Origin: CAYSLU01 sp964431965
GTDB taxonomy: Bacteria > Verrucomicrobiota > Kiritimatiellia > CAIKKV01 > CAYSLU01
Direction: 5' to 3'
Assembly (NCBI GenBank): GCA_964431965.1
Contig: CAYSLU010000009.1
Span: 1 to 64,000, forward strand
Length of the DNA: 64,000 bases
The notes beneath the pieces are model-generated. The model ran no database searches. It saw only the letters and a list, made by a program, of their open reading frames with translations, and was not told the DNA's origin. A program made the position numbers and the translations under genes. How positions within the stretch are numbered: the first letter of the stretch is position 1; each line of letters opens with the position of its first letter. Shown here one piece after another: positions 25,785 through 35,567 of this stretch.

Positions 25785-26732
25785 ATGATCGAGCGTAACA
25801 TGCGGGTGCTGGTTACCGGAGGGGCGGGGTTCATCGGCTCCCACCTGGTCGAGCGGCTGCTGCGCGACGGCGCGCGGGTGGCGGTGATCGACAACCTTGT
25901 CACCGGCTCCCCGGCGAACCTCGATGCGGTGCGCGACCGGATCGAGTTCGCACAGGCGGACGTGCGGGTCGAGCTGCTGGCCGGACGGCTGGACGTGCGG
26001 CGCTACGACCTGATCGTCCACGCGGCGGCCAACTCCTACATTCCCCCGTCCGTCGAGAATCCGGTCTACGATTTCGAGCAGAACCTGCACGCCACCCTGC
26101 TGCTGCTCGAGGCGCTGCGCGCGGCCGGGCCGGCCGCCCCGCGGCTGGTCAACATGTCCTCTGCCGGCGTGTACGGCGATCCCCTGTGCCTCCCGATGCG
26201 CGAGCTGGACCCGACGATACCGATCTCGCCGTACGGGGTGAGCAAGCTGGCGGCGGAGCGGTACGTCGCGGTATACAGCGCCACCTACGGGCTCAAAGCC
26301 TCCTCGCTGCGCGTCTTTTCCGTGTATGGCCCGAGGCAGCGCAAACAGGTGGTGTTCGACCTGCTGCGGCAGGTGCGCGAGCACCCGGACCGGATGCAGG
26401 TGATCGGCGACGGCACGCAGGCCCGGGACTTCGGATTCGTCCGGGACATCGTCGAGGGCATCGTGGTGACCGCGACGCGCGCGCCGGGGAAGGGCGAGGC
26501 GCTCAACGTGGCGTCCGGCCGCACGCACACGATCGCGGAGCTGGCGGAGGCCATCGGCCGGGTGTGCGGCGCCACACCGGCGATCGCGTACACGGGCCGG
26601 GTGCGGCCCGGCGACTCCCAGCGTTGGGTTGCGGACATCTCGGCGCTGCGCGCGCTCGGCTACGAGCCGCGGTACGCCCTGGACGACGGGCTGGCGGCGG
26701 TGAGGGACTGGTATGACAACGGCCTCCGATAG
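25785..26732 (+). CDS. NAD-dependent nucleotide-sugar epimerase (GalE-like SDR)
   Basis: A 315-residue extended SDR. VTGGAGFIGSHLVERLL is at 10-26, NMSSAGVYG at 123-131, and catalytic Tyr150/Lys154 in YGVSK. RVFSVYGPRQRKQ and DFGFVRDIVEG complete the pattern of UDP-glucose/UDP-glucuronate 4-epimerase and related dehydratases. The ATG at 25785 has no strong ribosome site; ATG 25800 is an alternative. The 3' end overlaps the next glycosyltransferase by 20 bases. Confidence 0.9.
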   Translation: MIERNMRVLVTGGAGFIGSHLVERLLRDGARVAVIDNLVTGSPANLDAVRDRIEFAQADVRVELLAGRLDVRRYDLIVHAAANSYIPPSVENPVYDFEQNLHATLLLLEALRAAGPAAPRLVNMSSAGVYGDPLCLPMRELDPTIPISPYGVSKLAAERYVAVYSATYGLKASSLRVFSVYGPRQRKQVVFDLLRQVREHPDRMQVIGDGTQARDFGFVRDIVEGIVVTATRAPGKGEALNVASGRTHTIAELAEAIGRVCGATPAIAYTGRVRPGDSQRWVADISALRALGYEPRYALDDGLAAVRDWYDNGLR

Positions 26733-27936
26733 GCAGCGGCTGCGCATCGCGATCGACCACATCCCGCCCGGGCAGTGGACGGGGGGGACCCATTACCTGC
26801 GGAACCTCTGCCACGCGCTGCGCGGGCTGGGCGACGCCGACCGGCCGGAGCTGGTGCTGGTGGCGCCGGAGGGAACCGCGCCGGCCGACTACGCGCCACT
26901 GCAGCCGTACCTGGCGGACGTCGTGGCGCATCCGCCGGCGGACGCGTGGCCGGGCTTCGCCCAGCGGCAGTGGATCCGCCTGCGAAAGCTCGCCGGGGCG
27001 TGGCGCGCACCCGAGCATCCGCTCTCCCGACGCCTGCGCGAGCACGGGGTGGACGCCTTCTTTGCCCGAGCCGATTTCGGGGACCGCTTCGAGGTGCCGC
27101 TGCTGGCGTGGATCACGGACTTCCAGCACCTGCACCTGCCGGAGCTGTGTTCGGAGCTGGAGATCCAAGGACGCGACGGGCTGTTCCGCGGCATCGTCCG
27201 CCGCGCGACCCTCGTGGTCGTGAGCAGCGAGGACGCGCGGAGCGATCTGGAGCGGTTCTCGCCCGGCGCGGGCTCGCGGGCTCGCGTCCTGTCCTTCGTC
27301 GCGGCGGTGCCGGAGTCGGTCTGGACGCCCGACCCCGCGGAGGTCGCGGCGCGCTACCATCTGCCGGAGCGGTTTGTGTTCCTGCCGAACCAGTTCTGGA
27401 AGCACAAGAACCACGAGGTCGTGATCCGGGCCCTCGATCTGGCCCGGCGGACGGCGCCGGACCTGACGGTGGTGTGCACCGGCAATACCAATGAGTTCCG
27501 GCATCCGCACTACTTTTCCGAACTGCTGGCCGAGGTCTCGCGGATGAACCTGCGGGGGAACCTGATCATCCTCGGCATGGTGCCGCACGGCGATGTCTTC
27601 CAGTTGATCCGGCAGAGCCTCGCCGTCCTGCAGCCGTCCCGCTTCGAGGGCTGGAACACGTGCATCGAGGAAGTGAAGTCGATCGGCAAGCGGATGATCG
27701 TGAGCGACCTCGCGGTCCACCGGGAGCAGGCTCCTCCGGAGACGGCGTTCTTCGACCCGCTCCGGCCGGAGGCTCTGGCGGACGCGCTCTCGGCCGTGTT
27801 CGCGGCAGCCCGCCCCGGCCCGGATGCGCCGCTGGAGGCGCAGGCCCGCGCGCAGCTTCCGGTCCGCGCCCGCCGGTTCGCGGAGACGTTTGTCCGCATC
27901 GCGCGCGAGGCGATCGCCGCGGGGAGGCCGGCGTGA
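26713..27936 (+). CDS. GT4 glycosyltransferase
   Basis: A 407-residue GT-B protein. GGTHYLRNLCHAL sits in the N-terminal half, FVFLPNQFWKHKNHEVVIRA marks the start of the C-terminal donor domain, and LQPSRFEGWNTCIEEVKSIG carries the E-x7-E-like donor motif. This PNQFWKHKNH variant is a recognisable subgroup of family 4. It overlaps the SDR upstream and the next gene by four bases. Confidence 0.9.
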   Translation: MTTASDRQRLRIAIDHIPPGQWTGGTHYLRNLCHALRGLGDADRPELVLVAPEGTAPADYAPLQPYLADVVAHPPADAWPGFAQRQWIRLRKLAGAWRAPEHPLSRRLREHGVDAFFARADFGDRFEVPLLAWITDFQHLHLPELCSELEIQGRDGLFRGIVRRATLVVVSSEDARSDLERFSPGAGSRARVLSFVAAVPESVWTPDPAEVAARYHLPERFVFLPNQFWKHKNHEVVIRALDLARRTAPDLTVVCTGNTNEFRHPHYFSELLAEVSRMNLRGNLIILGMVPHGDVFQLIRQSLAVLQPSRFEGWNTCIEEVKSIGKRMIVSDLAVHREQAPPETAFFDPLRPEALADALSAVFAAARPGPDAPLEAQARAQLPVRARRFAETFVRIAREAIAAGRPA

Positions 27937-29138
27937 GCGGGCTGAAGCGGCTGCCTCGGCGGGTGGGCATCGTGAGCCACGCCGTCCCCCCGGCGACGGT
28001 TGGGACGGCCATGCGGCTGCAGCGGATGCTGCGGGACGTGGATCCGGCCGACTACTGCCTGATTGTCTCGCGGGACTGGGAGGCGCCGATCGACGGCGGG
28101 CCGCAGATGCTGCCGGCGCGGTACGCCCGGCTGCCGCCCGAGTGGCGGCGCGTGAACGTGCCGCGGGCGGCCGCCGGCGCCTGGGTCGCGCGGCGCGTGA
28201 ACCTCTGGCTGAAGCTGGTGCAGCGGGCGCGCGGCATCGCCCGCGCGGCGCAGGCCGAAGGCTGCCGGGCCCTGTACGGGTTCACGGGCGACCTGTTCGA
28301 TCTGCCGGCCGCGCGCCTGGCGGCGCGGCGGCTCCGCGTGCCGTTCTACGCCGGCGTCGAAGACTACTATGCGTTTCAATGGACGGACCCGATGGAGCAC
28401 CGGTTCGCGCGGTGGGCGGAGCGCTTCGCGCTGAAGGGCGCGGTCCGGGTGGTGTGCGTGAACGAGCTGATGGCCGACATCTACCGGCGGCGCTACCGAG
28501 TCGAGGCGGTTGGCATCATGAACCCGTACGAGCCGGCGATCGCCGCGCCGCGCCCGGCCGTGCCGTGGCCCGCCGAACCGGGACGCGTCACCATCGTGTT
28601 CACCGGCGTCGTATATCCGATCAACGCCGACAGCTTCGTCGCGCTGATGGCGGCCCTGGCTCGCATGCCGGACCGCAGGATCGAGCTGAACCTCTACGGC
28701 CGGCAGACGGAGGAGGACCTGGCCCGGATGGGGATCCGCGGCCCGGTCCGGATTTGCGGGCGCGGCGACCTGCCGCTGGAGCGCGTGATCGAGGCGCAGC
28801 GGCGGGCGGACATCCTGTTCCTGGGCCTCGCGTTTCGGGGGCCGATCCCGGAGGTGGTGCGGACGACCGTGCCGTTCAAGACCGGCGAGTACCTGGACAG
28901 CGGGCGGCCGATCCTGGTCAACGTCCCGCCGGGATCCTTCCTCGGCGGCTATTTCCGGGAGCACGAGTGCGGGCTCGTGGTGGAGCAGCAGGACCCGGGG
29001 GTGCTGGCCGCCGCCATCGGGCGGCTGATCGACGACGCCGACTTGCGCGTCCGCCTGACGGCGAACGCCGCCGTCCGGCTTCGCGAGGATTTTGATCGGG
29101 ACCGGGCCCAGGCCCGGTTTATCGAGGCCCTGCGATGA
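27933..29138 (+). CDS. Glycosyltransferase (GT-B, GT4-like)
   Basis: A 401-residue protein starting at GTG 27933 in a four-base overlap. GIVSHAVPPATVGTAMRLQRM is at the N-terminus, IVFTGVVYPINADSFVALM begins the donor domain and VPFKTGEYLDSGRPIL replaces the usual E-x7-E region. The fold is clearly GT-B, but the donor motif is atypical, so specificity is open. It is the second of four consecutive, overlapping glycosyltransferases. Confidence 0.83.
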   Translation: MSGLKRLPRRVGIVSHAVPPATVGTAMRLQRMLRDVDPADYCLIVSRDWEAPIDGGPQMLPARYARLPPEWRRVNVPRAAAGAWVARRVNLWLKLVQRARGIARAAQAEGCRALYGFTGDLFDLPAARLAARRLRVPFYAGVEDYYAFQWTDPMEHRFARWAERFALKGAVRVVCVNELMADIYRRRYRVEAVGIMNPYEPAIAAPRPAVPWPAEPGRVTIVFTGVVYPINADSFVALMAALARMPDRRIELNLYGRQTEEDLARMGIRGPVRICGRGDLPLERVIEAQRRADILFLGLAFRGPIPEVVRTTVPFKTGEYLDSGRPILVNVPPGSFLGGYFREHECGLVVEQQDPGVLAAAIGRLIDDADLRVRLTANAAVRLREDFDRDRAQARFIEALR

Positions 29139-30337
29139 GGTGTCCACGCATCCTGTTCGTTGCGATGCCGGACAGCGTGCACACGGCGCGCTGGATCCGG
29201 CAGCTGGCCGGCACCGGTTGGGACATCCATCTCTTCCCGTCGCGGCTGGGCGACCCGCATCCGCTTCTGGCGGGCGTGCGGATCCACGAGCCGGCGCTGG
29301 ATCGCCTGCGGCGGCTGGTGCGGGTCGAGATTCGCTGGCCGATGCACGTGCGGGGCGTGGCCCGCCTGCGCGCGGCGGTGGAGCGCCTGGGCCGGTCGTT
29401 CGAGCCGGCGGCGCGGCTGGCCCGCCTGGTCCGACGGCTGAAGCCGGACCTCGTGCACTCGCTCGAGATCCAGCAGGCGGGTTGCCAGACGCTCGACGCG
29501 AAGCGGCGGCTGGGCGGGGCGTTTCCGCCGTGGATCGTCACCAACTGGGGCAGCGACATCTTTCTGTTCGGCCGGTTTCCGGAGCATGCCGCGCGGATCC
29601 GGGAGGTGCTCGGCGCCTGCGACATCTACGACTGCGAGTGCCATCGCGACGTGCGGCTGGGCCGCGAGTTCGGCTTCCATGGCCCGGTGTGGCCGGTGCT
29701 GCCAAACGCCGGCGGCTACGACGTGGAGCGGCTCAAGTCCCTCCGCGCGCCGGGGCCCGCCTCGGCCCGCCGGCTGATCGCGCTGAAGGGCTACCAGGGC
29801 TGGGCGGGCCGGGCGCTCGTCGGCCTGCGGGCGATCGAGCTGGCGGCCGACGCGCTGAAGGGCTACCGGGTGGCGGTGTACAGCGCGCTGACCGAGGACG
29901 TGCACATCGCCGCCCGCCTCACCGCGCTGTCGACCGGGATCCCGATCGAGATCGTGCCGCACCAGTCGCACGACGATATGATGAGGCTGCACGGGCAGGC
30001 GCGGATCTCGATCGGGCTCAGCATCAGCGACTCGATCAGCACGTCGCTGCTGGAGGCGATGATCATGGGGTCGTTTCCGATCCAGTCCGGAACGGGCGCG
30101 GCGGACGAGTGGATTCGGGACGGCGAGAGTGGCATCATCGTGCATCCGGATGACCCGGAGGCGACGGCCGCGGCGATCCGGCGGGCGGCGGCCGACGACG
30201 CGCTGGTGGACCGCGCGGCGGACGCCAACGGGCGCACTGCGCTGGATCGCCTGGATGCGCGGCTCATCCGGCTCCAGGCGATCGAGGCGTACCGGCAGGC
30301 GCTGGCGGCACGGGAGGAGAAACATGGCGGACACTAG
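29135..30337 (+). CDS. GT4-like glycosyltransferase
   Basis: A 400-residue GT-B protein. ILFVAMPDSVHTARWIRQL is at the N-terminus, IVTNWGSDIFLFGRFPEH lies mid-protein, and SISDSISTSLLEAMIMGSFP is the donor-site region. This subgroup has a TNWGSD segment and appears in many capsule loci. The start overlaps the upstream gene by four bases, and the 3' end overlaps the GT2 gene by 14 bases. Confidence 0.88.
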   Translation: MRCPRILFVAMPDSVHTARWIRQLAGTGWDIHLFPSRLGDPHPLLAGVRIHEPALDRLRRLVRVEIRWPMHVRGVARLRAAVERLGRSFEPAARLARLVRRLKPDLVHSLEIQQAGCQTLDAKRRLGGAFPPWIVTNWGSDIFLFGRFPEHAARIREVLGACDIYDCECHRDVRLGREFGFHGPVWPVLPNAGGYDVERLKSLRAPGPASARRLIALKGYQGWAGRALVGLRAIELAADALKGYRVAVYSALTEDVHIAARLTALSTGIPIEIVPHQSHDDMMRLHGQARISIGLSISDSISTSLLEAMIMGSFPIQSGTGAADEWIRDGESGIIVHPDDPEATAAAIRRAAADDALVDRAADANGRTALDRLDARLIRLQAIEAYRQALAAREEKHGGH

Positions 30338-31283
30338 ACCTGAGCTCTCGGTCGTCATTCCCGTTTACAACTCGGCCGCCATCTTCCCCGAGCTGCACCG
30401 CCGGCTGACGGGGGTGCTGGACCGGTGCGTCGGCTCGTACGAGGTGATCGCCGTGGCCGACGGCTGCACGGACAACTCGTTCGACGTGATCAGCCGGTTC
30501 GGCGCCAGCGATCCCCGGATCCGGGCCATCGAGATGTCGCGGAACTTCGGGCATCAGATGGCGGTCTCGGCGGGGCTGGCCGCGTCCACCGGCCGCCTGG
30601 TGGCGATCATCGACGACGACCTGGAGGATCCGCCCGAGATTCTGGCTGACTTCGTCCGCAAGGCGCAGGAAGGGTTCGACGTGGTCTACGGCATCCGGCG
30701 GGGGCGGAAGCGGTCCATCGTGCACCGGGTGATGTACAGTCTGTTCTACCGGATTCTGGCGCGGATGGTGGACGTCCGGATGCCGCGCGACAGCGGCGAT
30801 CTCTGCGTGATGCGCGACCGCGTCGTGCAGGTGCTCAACGCGATGCCCGAGGCCAACCGGTACCTCCGGGGCATGCGCGCGTGGGCCGGCTTCCGGCAGG
30901 TCGGCCTGGAATACGAGCGGCAGCCCCGGTACGCGGGCCAGCCCGGCTACACGTTCCGCCAGTATTTCCGCCTGGCCTCCAATGCCGTGCTCTCGTTCTC
31001 GAACACGCCGATCGTGCTTATGTCGCGGCTCGGCGCGCTGATGGCGGCCGTCAGCTTCGTGCTGGGGGCGCGGCTGGTCGCGCTGAAGTGGGCGGGCCGG
31101 ATCGAGCACGTGCCGGGGCTCGAGGCCGTCGTCATCGCCTTCGCCTTCTTCTCGGGCCTGCAGCTCCTGGCGGCCGGAATCCTGGGCCTGTACCTGTGCC
31201 GGACCTATGACGAGGTCAAGCGCCGGCCGCGGTACGTGATCAGCCGCCGGGTGAACCTCCCCGGTGGGGCGCGGGAGGAATGA
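30324..31283 (+). CDS. Membrane-anchored GT2 glycosyltransferase (DPM1/GtrB type)
   Basis: A 319-residue family 2 enzyme. SVVIPVYN begins near residue 9, VADGCTDNS replaces DDGSTD, IIDDDLEDPPE is the metal site, and RDSGDLCVMR follows. Two hydrophobic helices at about 228-250 and 265-292 and the end LGLYLCRTYDEVKRRP are typical of polyprenyl-phosphate glycosyltransferases. Such enzymes load a sugar onto undecaprenyl phosphate for GT-C transferases. The next gene is a polytopic GT-C-like protein, which fits. A GGAGGAG-like site precedes the ATG. Confidence 0.9.
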   Translation: MADTRPELSVVIPVYNSAAIFPELHRRLTGVLDRCVGSYEVIAVADGCTDNSFDVISRFGASDPRIRAIEMSRNFGHQMAVSAGLAASTGRLVAIIDDDLEDPPEILADFVRKAQEGFDVVYGIRRGRKRSIVHRVMYSLFYRILARMVDVRMPRDSGDLCVMRDRVVQVLNAMPEANRYLRGMRAWAGFRQVGLEYERQPRYAGQPGYTFRQYFRLASNAVLSFSNTPIVLMSRLGALMAAVSFVLGARLVALKWAGRIEHVPGLEAVVIAFAFFSGLQLLAAGILGLYLCRTYDEVKRRPRYVISRRVNLPGGAREE

Positions 31284-31287
31284 CGTG

Positions 31288-33114
31288 ATGCTCGCGACCG
31301 TATGCGCGCGTGGAACGGGCCGGGCGGGCGGGCTTCGGCCGGCATACTCGCTGGGCCTGGGGCTCGTGGCCGTGGCGCTCGGACTGCTCCTGGTGTCGCT
31401 CTGCGGGTATCCGATCGCCGGCCCGGCGAAGCGGTCCGCCGCGCTGCTCCTGCTGGCCGTGGCGGGCGGATATGCGGCGTGCGCGGCCGAGCCGCGGGCG
31501 GCGGCGTGGATCGCGCGGATCCGCGGGGCGCGGATCGCATTCGCGATGGCCGTCGGCCTGCTGCTGGCCGCCTTTCTGACGGGCCAGAACGTCCATGCGC
31601 GGTGGTGGATGATCGACGATCACGAGTTCGCCGCGTACACGGGCGAGGACGGCCGGCTTGCGCTGAGCGAAGTCCCTGCGACGCTGGTGGAGAAGACGGA
31701 GGTCGGAATGATCGGGGCGTCGCCCCGCTGCCGACCGGTCTACTTCATCCTCCGCCTGTTGGAGTGCGCCTGCTGGGGGATGCGGCCGGGCCTGTGGTAC
31801 GCCGCGCGGGCGGCGATGCTCGGCCTGTCGATCGGCCTCCTTCTGCTGGTGGTGAGGCGGTGGGTCGGCTGGGTCGGGGGGATCGCGTTCGCGCTGTTCG
31901 TGCTGCTGCCGAAGTACTGGGTGGACGTTTGGACGCGGCTGGGCCCGTCTGAGCCGTACGCCGTCGTCGGCCTGGCTCTGTACGCCCTCGGCTTCTTCGG
32001 GGTCCGCGAGCGGGGCGGGAGCCCGCTTAGCGCCCGGTGGCGGTCTACGACCGCGGACTGGCTCCTGATGCTGGCCGGCGCGGTGATCGCGATCGGGGCC
32101 AAGGAGAACCTCATCATCCTGGCGGCCCCCGTGGGCGCCGTGCTGGTGCGCTGCGCGCTGAGCAGCCCGCGCGACCGGGCGGGGATCGCCTTCTCGCTGG
32201 CCATGCTGGGCTGGACGGCCTTCATTGGCGGCATGATGGTGCGTGGGGTCTTCCATGCGGGCCATTTCTACAAGCAGAGCGTTCCGGCGATCGAGCGCGT
32301 CGCGCTGAGCCTCGCCTTCCTCCGGGACTGGCGGCTGGCCGTGCCAGCCCTCGCGCTGGCCGGGGGGCTGGCCTGCATCGCCGCGGTCTGCGCGGCACGG
32401 CGTCGCCGGGGCCTGGGCCGGCTGCGGCTGCCGGCGGCCCGGCTGGCCGTGCTGCTTGCGGGCTGCGCGGCGGTCTACGTGTCGCAGGTGCTTTTCTACG
32501 GACCGCTGTTCTTCCTGAGCGCGGACCCGCAGGGAATGCGCTACCGGTTCCCGGGCATGCTGGCGGCGCCCGTGGCCTTGCTGGGCGTTGCGCTCTTTGC
32601 GGGGCACCTGTTGCGGGCGGTAGGCGTGGGGCCCATCGTTCGGCGATACCTCGGACGGGGGCTGGCCGTCGGCCTGCTAGCGGCGGCGGCCGCCGCCGGC
32701 TTCGGCCCCCTCCGGTACTACTCTCGGAACAACGTCTGGCGCACGCGCGAGTACTCGGGCGCGGTCGACCGGATCGTCGAGGCATGCCGGCGCGAGCCGG
32801 GCCGCCCCGTGCTGTTCGAGAGCCACTCGGTGTACGACCTGGAGCCTGTTCACGCGACCGCGCGCTTCCTGCGCGGCTCCGGGGTTCACAACGTCTTGTA
32901 CCTGCGGCTGATCCGCGACGGCGAGCAGGCCCGGGACGAGATGTGGCGCCAGGCCCAGGGCGAGCTCGAGGACGTGTCGCGGACGGGCGGCGCCTACTTC
33001 CAGCCGCTGGCCGGGCTGGGCGGGCCCGATGCGTTCGTGGTGGAGTTCTCGCCTCCGCCGTCCGGTGGGCGCGGCGCTTTGGCCCGCATCGTGTATCGGT
33101 ATGACATGGAGTAG
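31288..33114 (+). CDS. Polytopic membrane protein, probable GT-C glycosyltransferase
   Basis: A 608-residue protein with about ten to twelve membrane segments and a C-terminal soluble domain of about 130 residues. Early acidic residues in WWMIDDHEFAAY, then RCRPVYFILRLLE, resemble the first periplasmic loop of GT-C enzymes that use polyprenyl-phosphate sugars. It follows directly after a GtrB-type GT2, the classic donor-supplier arrangement. The start may be GTG 31285 or ATG 31288, both behind GGGAGGAA. Family assignment is tentative. Confidence 0.72.
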   Translation: MLATVCARGTGRAGGLRPAYSLGLGLVAVALGLLLVSLCGYPIAGPAKRSAALLLLAVAGGYAACAAEPRAAAWIARIRGARIAFAMAVGLLLAAFLTGQNVHARWWMIDDHEFAAYTGEDGRLALSEVPATLVEKTEVGMIGASPRCRPVYFILRLLECACWGMRPGLWYAARAAMLGLSIGLLLLVVRRWVGWVGGIAFALFVLLPKYWVDVWTRLGPSEPYAVVGLALYALGFFGVRERGGSPLSARWRSTTADWLLMLAGAVIAIGAKENLIILAAPVGAVLVRCALSSPRDRAGIAFSLAMLGWTAFIGGMMVRGVFHAGHFYKQSVPAIERVALSLAFLRDWRLAVPALALAGGLACIAAVCAARRRRGLGRLRLPAARLAVLLAGCAAVYVSQVLFYGPLFFLSADPQGMRYRFPGMLAAPVALLGVALFAGHLLRAVGVGPIVRRYLGRGLAVGLLAAAAAAGFGPLRYYSRNNVWRTREYSGAVDRIVEACRREPGRPVLFESHSVYDLEPVHATARFLRGSGVHNVLYLRLIRDGEQARDEMWRQAQGELEDVSRTGGAYFQPLAGLGGPDAFVVEFSPPPSGGRGALARIVYRYDME

Positions 33115-33174
33115 TATGGTGAGGTCGGGTGAGACGCGGTTCGTCGATCCGGATCGAGAGGAGAGAGCCCGAAC

Positions 33175-34146
33175 ATGAAGGTTCTGGTTGTTGGCGGCGC
33201 GGGATACGTCGGCGGAGCGGTTACGGACATTCTGATGAACGCGGGACACGAGTTCCGGGTGTACGATGCGCTGCTCTACGAGGAGTCGTACCGCAAGCCG
33301 GTAACGTTCTTCTATGGCGACATTCGCGACACCGGGCGGCTGCTCCCTCACATGAAGTGGGCGGACGCCGTGATCTGGCTGGCCGCGCTGGTGGGGGACG
33401 GGGCGTGCGCCCTCAATCCGGAGATCACGAAGTCGATCAATCAGGACGCGGTTCAGTGGCTGGCTCAGAATTTCGACGGGCGCATCGTATTCACCTCGAC
33501 CTGCTCGGTCTACGGGGCGCACGACAAAGTGCTGGACGAAGGCTCTCCGGTCGGCCCGCTGTCAGTGTATGCCAGCACCAAACTGGCTGCGGAGGCGCAC
33601 TTGGCCGAGCGGAACGCCATCATCTTCCGACTGGGCACCCTGTACGGGGTGAGTGACCTGTTCGCCAGGATCCGGCTGGATCTCGTGGTCAACACGCTGA
33701 CGGTCCGGGCTCATCGCCAGGGCAAGATCAGCGTGTTCGGCGGAGACCAGTTCCGGCCGCTGCTGCACGTGCGCGACGCCGCGCAGGCCTGTGTCGATAG
33801 CCTGGGGAGCACGCATCGGGGCCTGTTCAATCTCCACCGCCAGAATGTTCGAATTCAGGATCTGGCGTACCAGGTTCGCAATCACTTCCCCGACTTGGTG
33901 ATCGAGCACACGCCGATGAAATTCCAGGATGCTCGAAACTACCGGGTGAACAGTGACAAAGCCCACGTCGCCTGGGGCTTTGTCCCCACCCGATCGATCG
34001 ATGAGGGAGTCGAGCAGATCAAGGAACTCCTGGACGAGGGTCGGCTACGGGACGTCGACAACCCGCGGTACACGAATCACCTGTTTCTCTCGATGTTCAA
34101 CACGCACCGGTATTCACTCGAAGGAGGGTTCCATGAGCACAAGTAG
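33175..34146 (+). CDS. NAD-dependent epimerase/dehydratase, first gene of a nucleotide-sugar cassette
   Basis: A 323-residue extended SDR with a good GAGGAGAG ribosome site. VVGGAGYVGGAVTDIL is at 5-20, STCSVYG at 108-114, and catalytic Tyr132/Lys136 in YASTK. RLGTLYGVSD and LLHVRDAAQA follow. The C-terminal tail DNPRYTNHLFLSMFNTHRYS is unusual for the family. It is followed at once by a cupin, a reductase and a UDP-GlcNAc 2-epimerase, so it probably supplies an intermediate to them. It overlaps the cupin by 14 bases. Confidence 0.88.
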   Translation: MKVLVVGGAGYVGGAVTDILMNAGHEFRVYDALLYEESYRKPVTFFYGDIRDTGRLLPHMKWADAVIWLAALVGDGACALNPEITKSINQDAVQWLAQNFDGRIVFTSTCSVYGAHDKVLDEGSPVGPLSVYASTKLAAEAHLAERNAIIFRLGTLYGVSDLFARIRLDLVVNTLTVRAHRQGKISVFGGDQFRPLLHVRDAAQACVDSLGSTHRGLFNLHRQNVRIQDLAYQVRNHFPDLVIEHTPMKFQDARNYRVNSDKAHVAWGFVPTRSIDEGVEQIKELLDEGRLRDVDNPRYTNHLFLSMFNTHRYSLEGGFHEHK

Positions 34147-34588
34147 CCCGGAGACGCCGAGGTTGTTTGAAGGCGGGTTGGCGGTGGACGACCGCGGCGA
34201 GGTCTCGTTTGTAAACGATTTTCGGTTTGACGGGGTGAAGCGCTTCTACCTCGTGGCGAACCATGGTGCGGGCTTCGTCCGGGCCTGGCACGGGCATCGG
34301 CGGGAGGCCAAGTACGTGACGGTGGTTCAGGGCTCGGCCGTGGTGGCAGCCGTGGCAGTCGACGATTGGGTGTGCCCCTCGAAGACGTTGCACGTGCACC
34401 GGTATGTCCTGTCTGCTCGTCGGCCGGCGGTTCTCCACATCCCGGCCGGGTGCGCCAACGGGTTCATGTCGTTGACGGCCGATGCCCGCCTGATGTTCTT
34501 CTCCACGGCCACGGTCGAGGAGAGCCGGGGAGACGACATCCGATTTGATGCGCGGTATTGGGATGCGTGGCACGTCGAGGAGCGATGA
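34133..34588 (+). CDS. RmlC-like cupin, dTDP-4-dehydrorhamnose 3,5-epimerase related
   Basis: A 151-residue cupin. VDDRGEVSFVNDF opens the fold, RAWHGHRREAKYV holds His53 and His55, and IPAGCANGFMSL corresponds to the RmlC substrate pocket. It is shorter than true RmlC (about 180 residues) and fits the related sugar isomerase/epimerase proteins found next to RmlD-like reductases. A strong AAGGAGG precedes the ATG at 34133. An epimerisation of a 4-keto nucleotide sugar is likely. Confidence 0.82.
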   Translation: MSTSSPETPRLFEGGLAVDDRGEVSFVNDFRFDGVKRFYLVANHGAGFVRAWHGHRREAKYVTVVQGSAVVAAVAVDDWVCPSKTLHVHRYVLSARRPAVLHIPAGCANGFMSLTADARLMFFSTATVEESRGDDIRFDARYWDAWHVEER

Positions 34589-34637
34589 TCGCGTCCGGCG
34601 ACATCGACCGCAGTCGGACAGCGAAGGAGCTTGAATC

Positions 34638-35567
34638 ATGAAAGTGGCCGTGTTGGGAGCGTCCGGCATGTTGGGCGCCATGGTGGCGGACGTGTTGACG
34701 CGCGAGAAGGACGTGGACGTCGTAGCCACCTTTAGGGACGACCGTTTGGCGCGCCGGGGGAGCCAACTGGTTCCGGCCCAGTGGCGCGTCCTCGACGCCG
34801 CTGCGTGCGGTGCCGAGGACTTGGCAGACGTCCTGCGTGGCTGTGAATGGGCGGTCAACGCGATCGGCGTGATCAAACCCTACATTCATGATGACAACGC
34901 GGCGGAGGTGGAGCGGGCGTTGCTGGTGAACGCTCTCTTCCCACACCGCTTGGCTCGCGCCGCCGAAGCGGTGGGGTGCCGGGTGCTGCAGATCGCGACG
35001 GACTGTGTGTACTCCGGAACCCGGGGCCAGTACACCGAGCGGGATCCGCACGACGCGCTGGATGTCTACGGCAAGACCAAGAGCCTAGGAGAGGTGTTCT
35101 TCGCCAACGTCGCTCACCTGCGGTGCTCGATCATTGGGCCTGAGCCCAAGGGGCACGTTTCCCTTCTGGACTGGTTTCGTAAGCAGCCTCCGGGAATCAC
35201 GCTCAAGGGGTTCACCAATCATTTGTGGAATGGGGTGACGACGCTCCACTTTGCGAAGCTGTGTGTCGGGATCATCCGGCATGGCCTCGTGCTACCCCAT
35301 TCGCTGCATATTGTACCGGAGGGGGAGGTCAGCAAGTACGATCTGCTGCGTTGCTTTGCCTCCTCGTTCGCCCGAGGTGATCTGCAGATCAGTCCGTGCG
35401 AAGCATCGACAGTCGTCAACCGGACCCTGCGGAGCACCAACGACCAACTGAACCGCGAGGTGTGGCGCGCTGCAGGTTTCGCTGCGCCGCTCGCGATCCC
35501 CGCGATGATCGCTGACCTGGCTGCGGACTCCGGTTGCTTGCGAGTGAGTGAGGAAATCTGGAAATGA
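34638..35567 (+). CDS. RmlD-like nucleotide-sugar reductase (SDR)
   Basis: A 309-residue protein. VLGASGMLGAMVADVL is at 5-20, then IATDCVYSGTRGQYTE, and catalytic Tyr144/Lys148 in YGKTK. This is the RmlD/FnlB-type reductase pattern, reducing a 4-keto sugar nucleotide. It lacks the C-terminal cupin of CapF/WbjC; a separate cupin lies just upstream. The last four bases overlap the 2-epimerase start. Confidence 0.87.
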   Translation: MKVAVLGASGMLGAMVADVLTREKDVDVVATFRDDRLARRGSQLVPAQWRVLDAAACGAEDLADVLRGCEWAVNAIGVIKPYIHDDNAAEVERALLVNALFPHRLARAAEAVGCRVLQIATDCVYSGTRGQYTERDPHDALDVYGKTKSLGEVFFANVAHLRCSIIGPEPKGHVSLLDWFRKQPPGITLKGFTNHLWNGVTTLHFAKLCVGIIRHGLVLPHSLHIVPEGEVSKYDLLRCFASSFARGDLQISPCEASTVVNRTLRSTNDQLNREVWRAAGFAAPLAIPAMIADLAADSGCLRVSEEIWK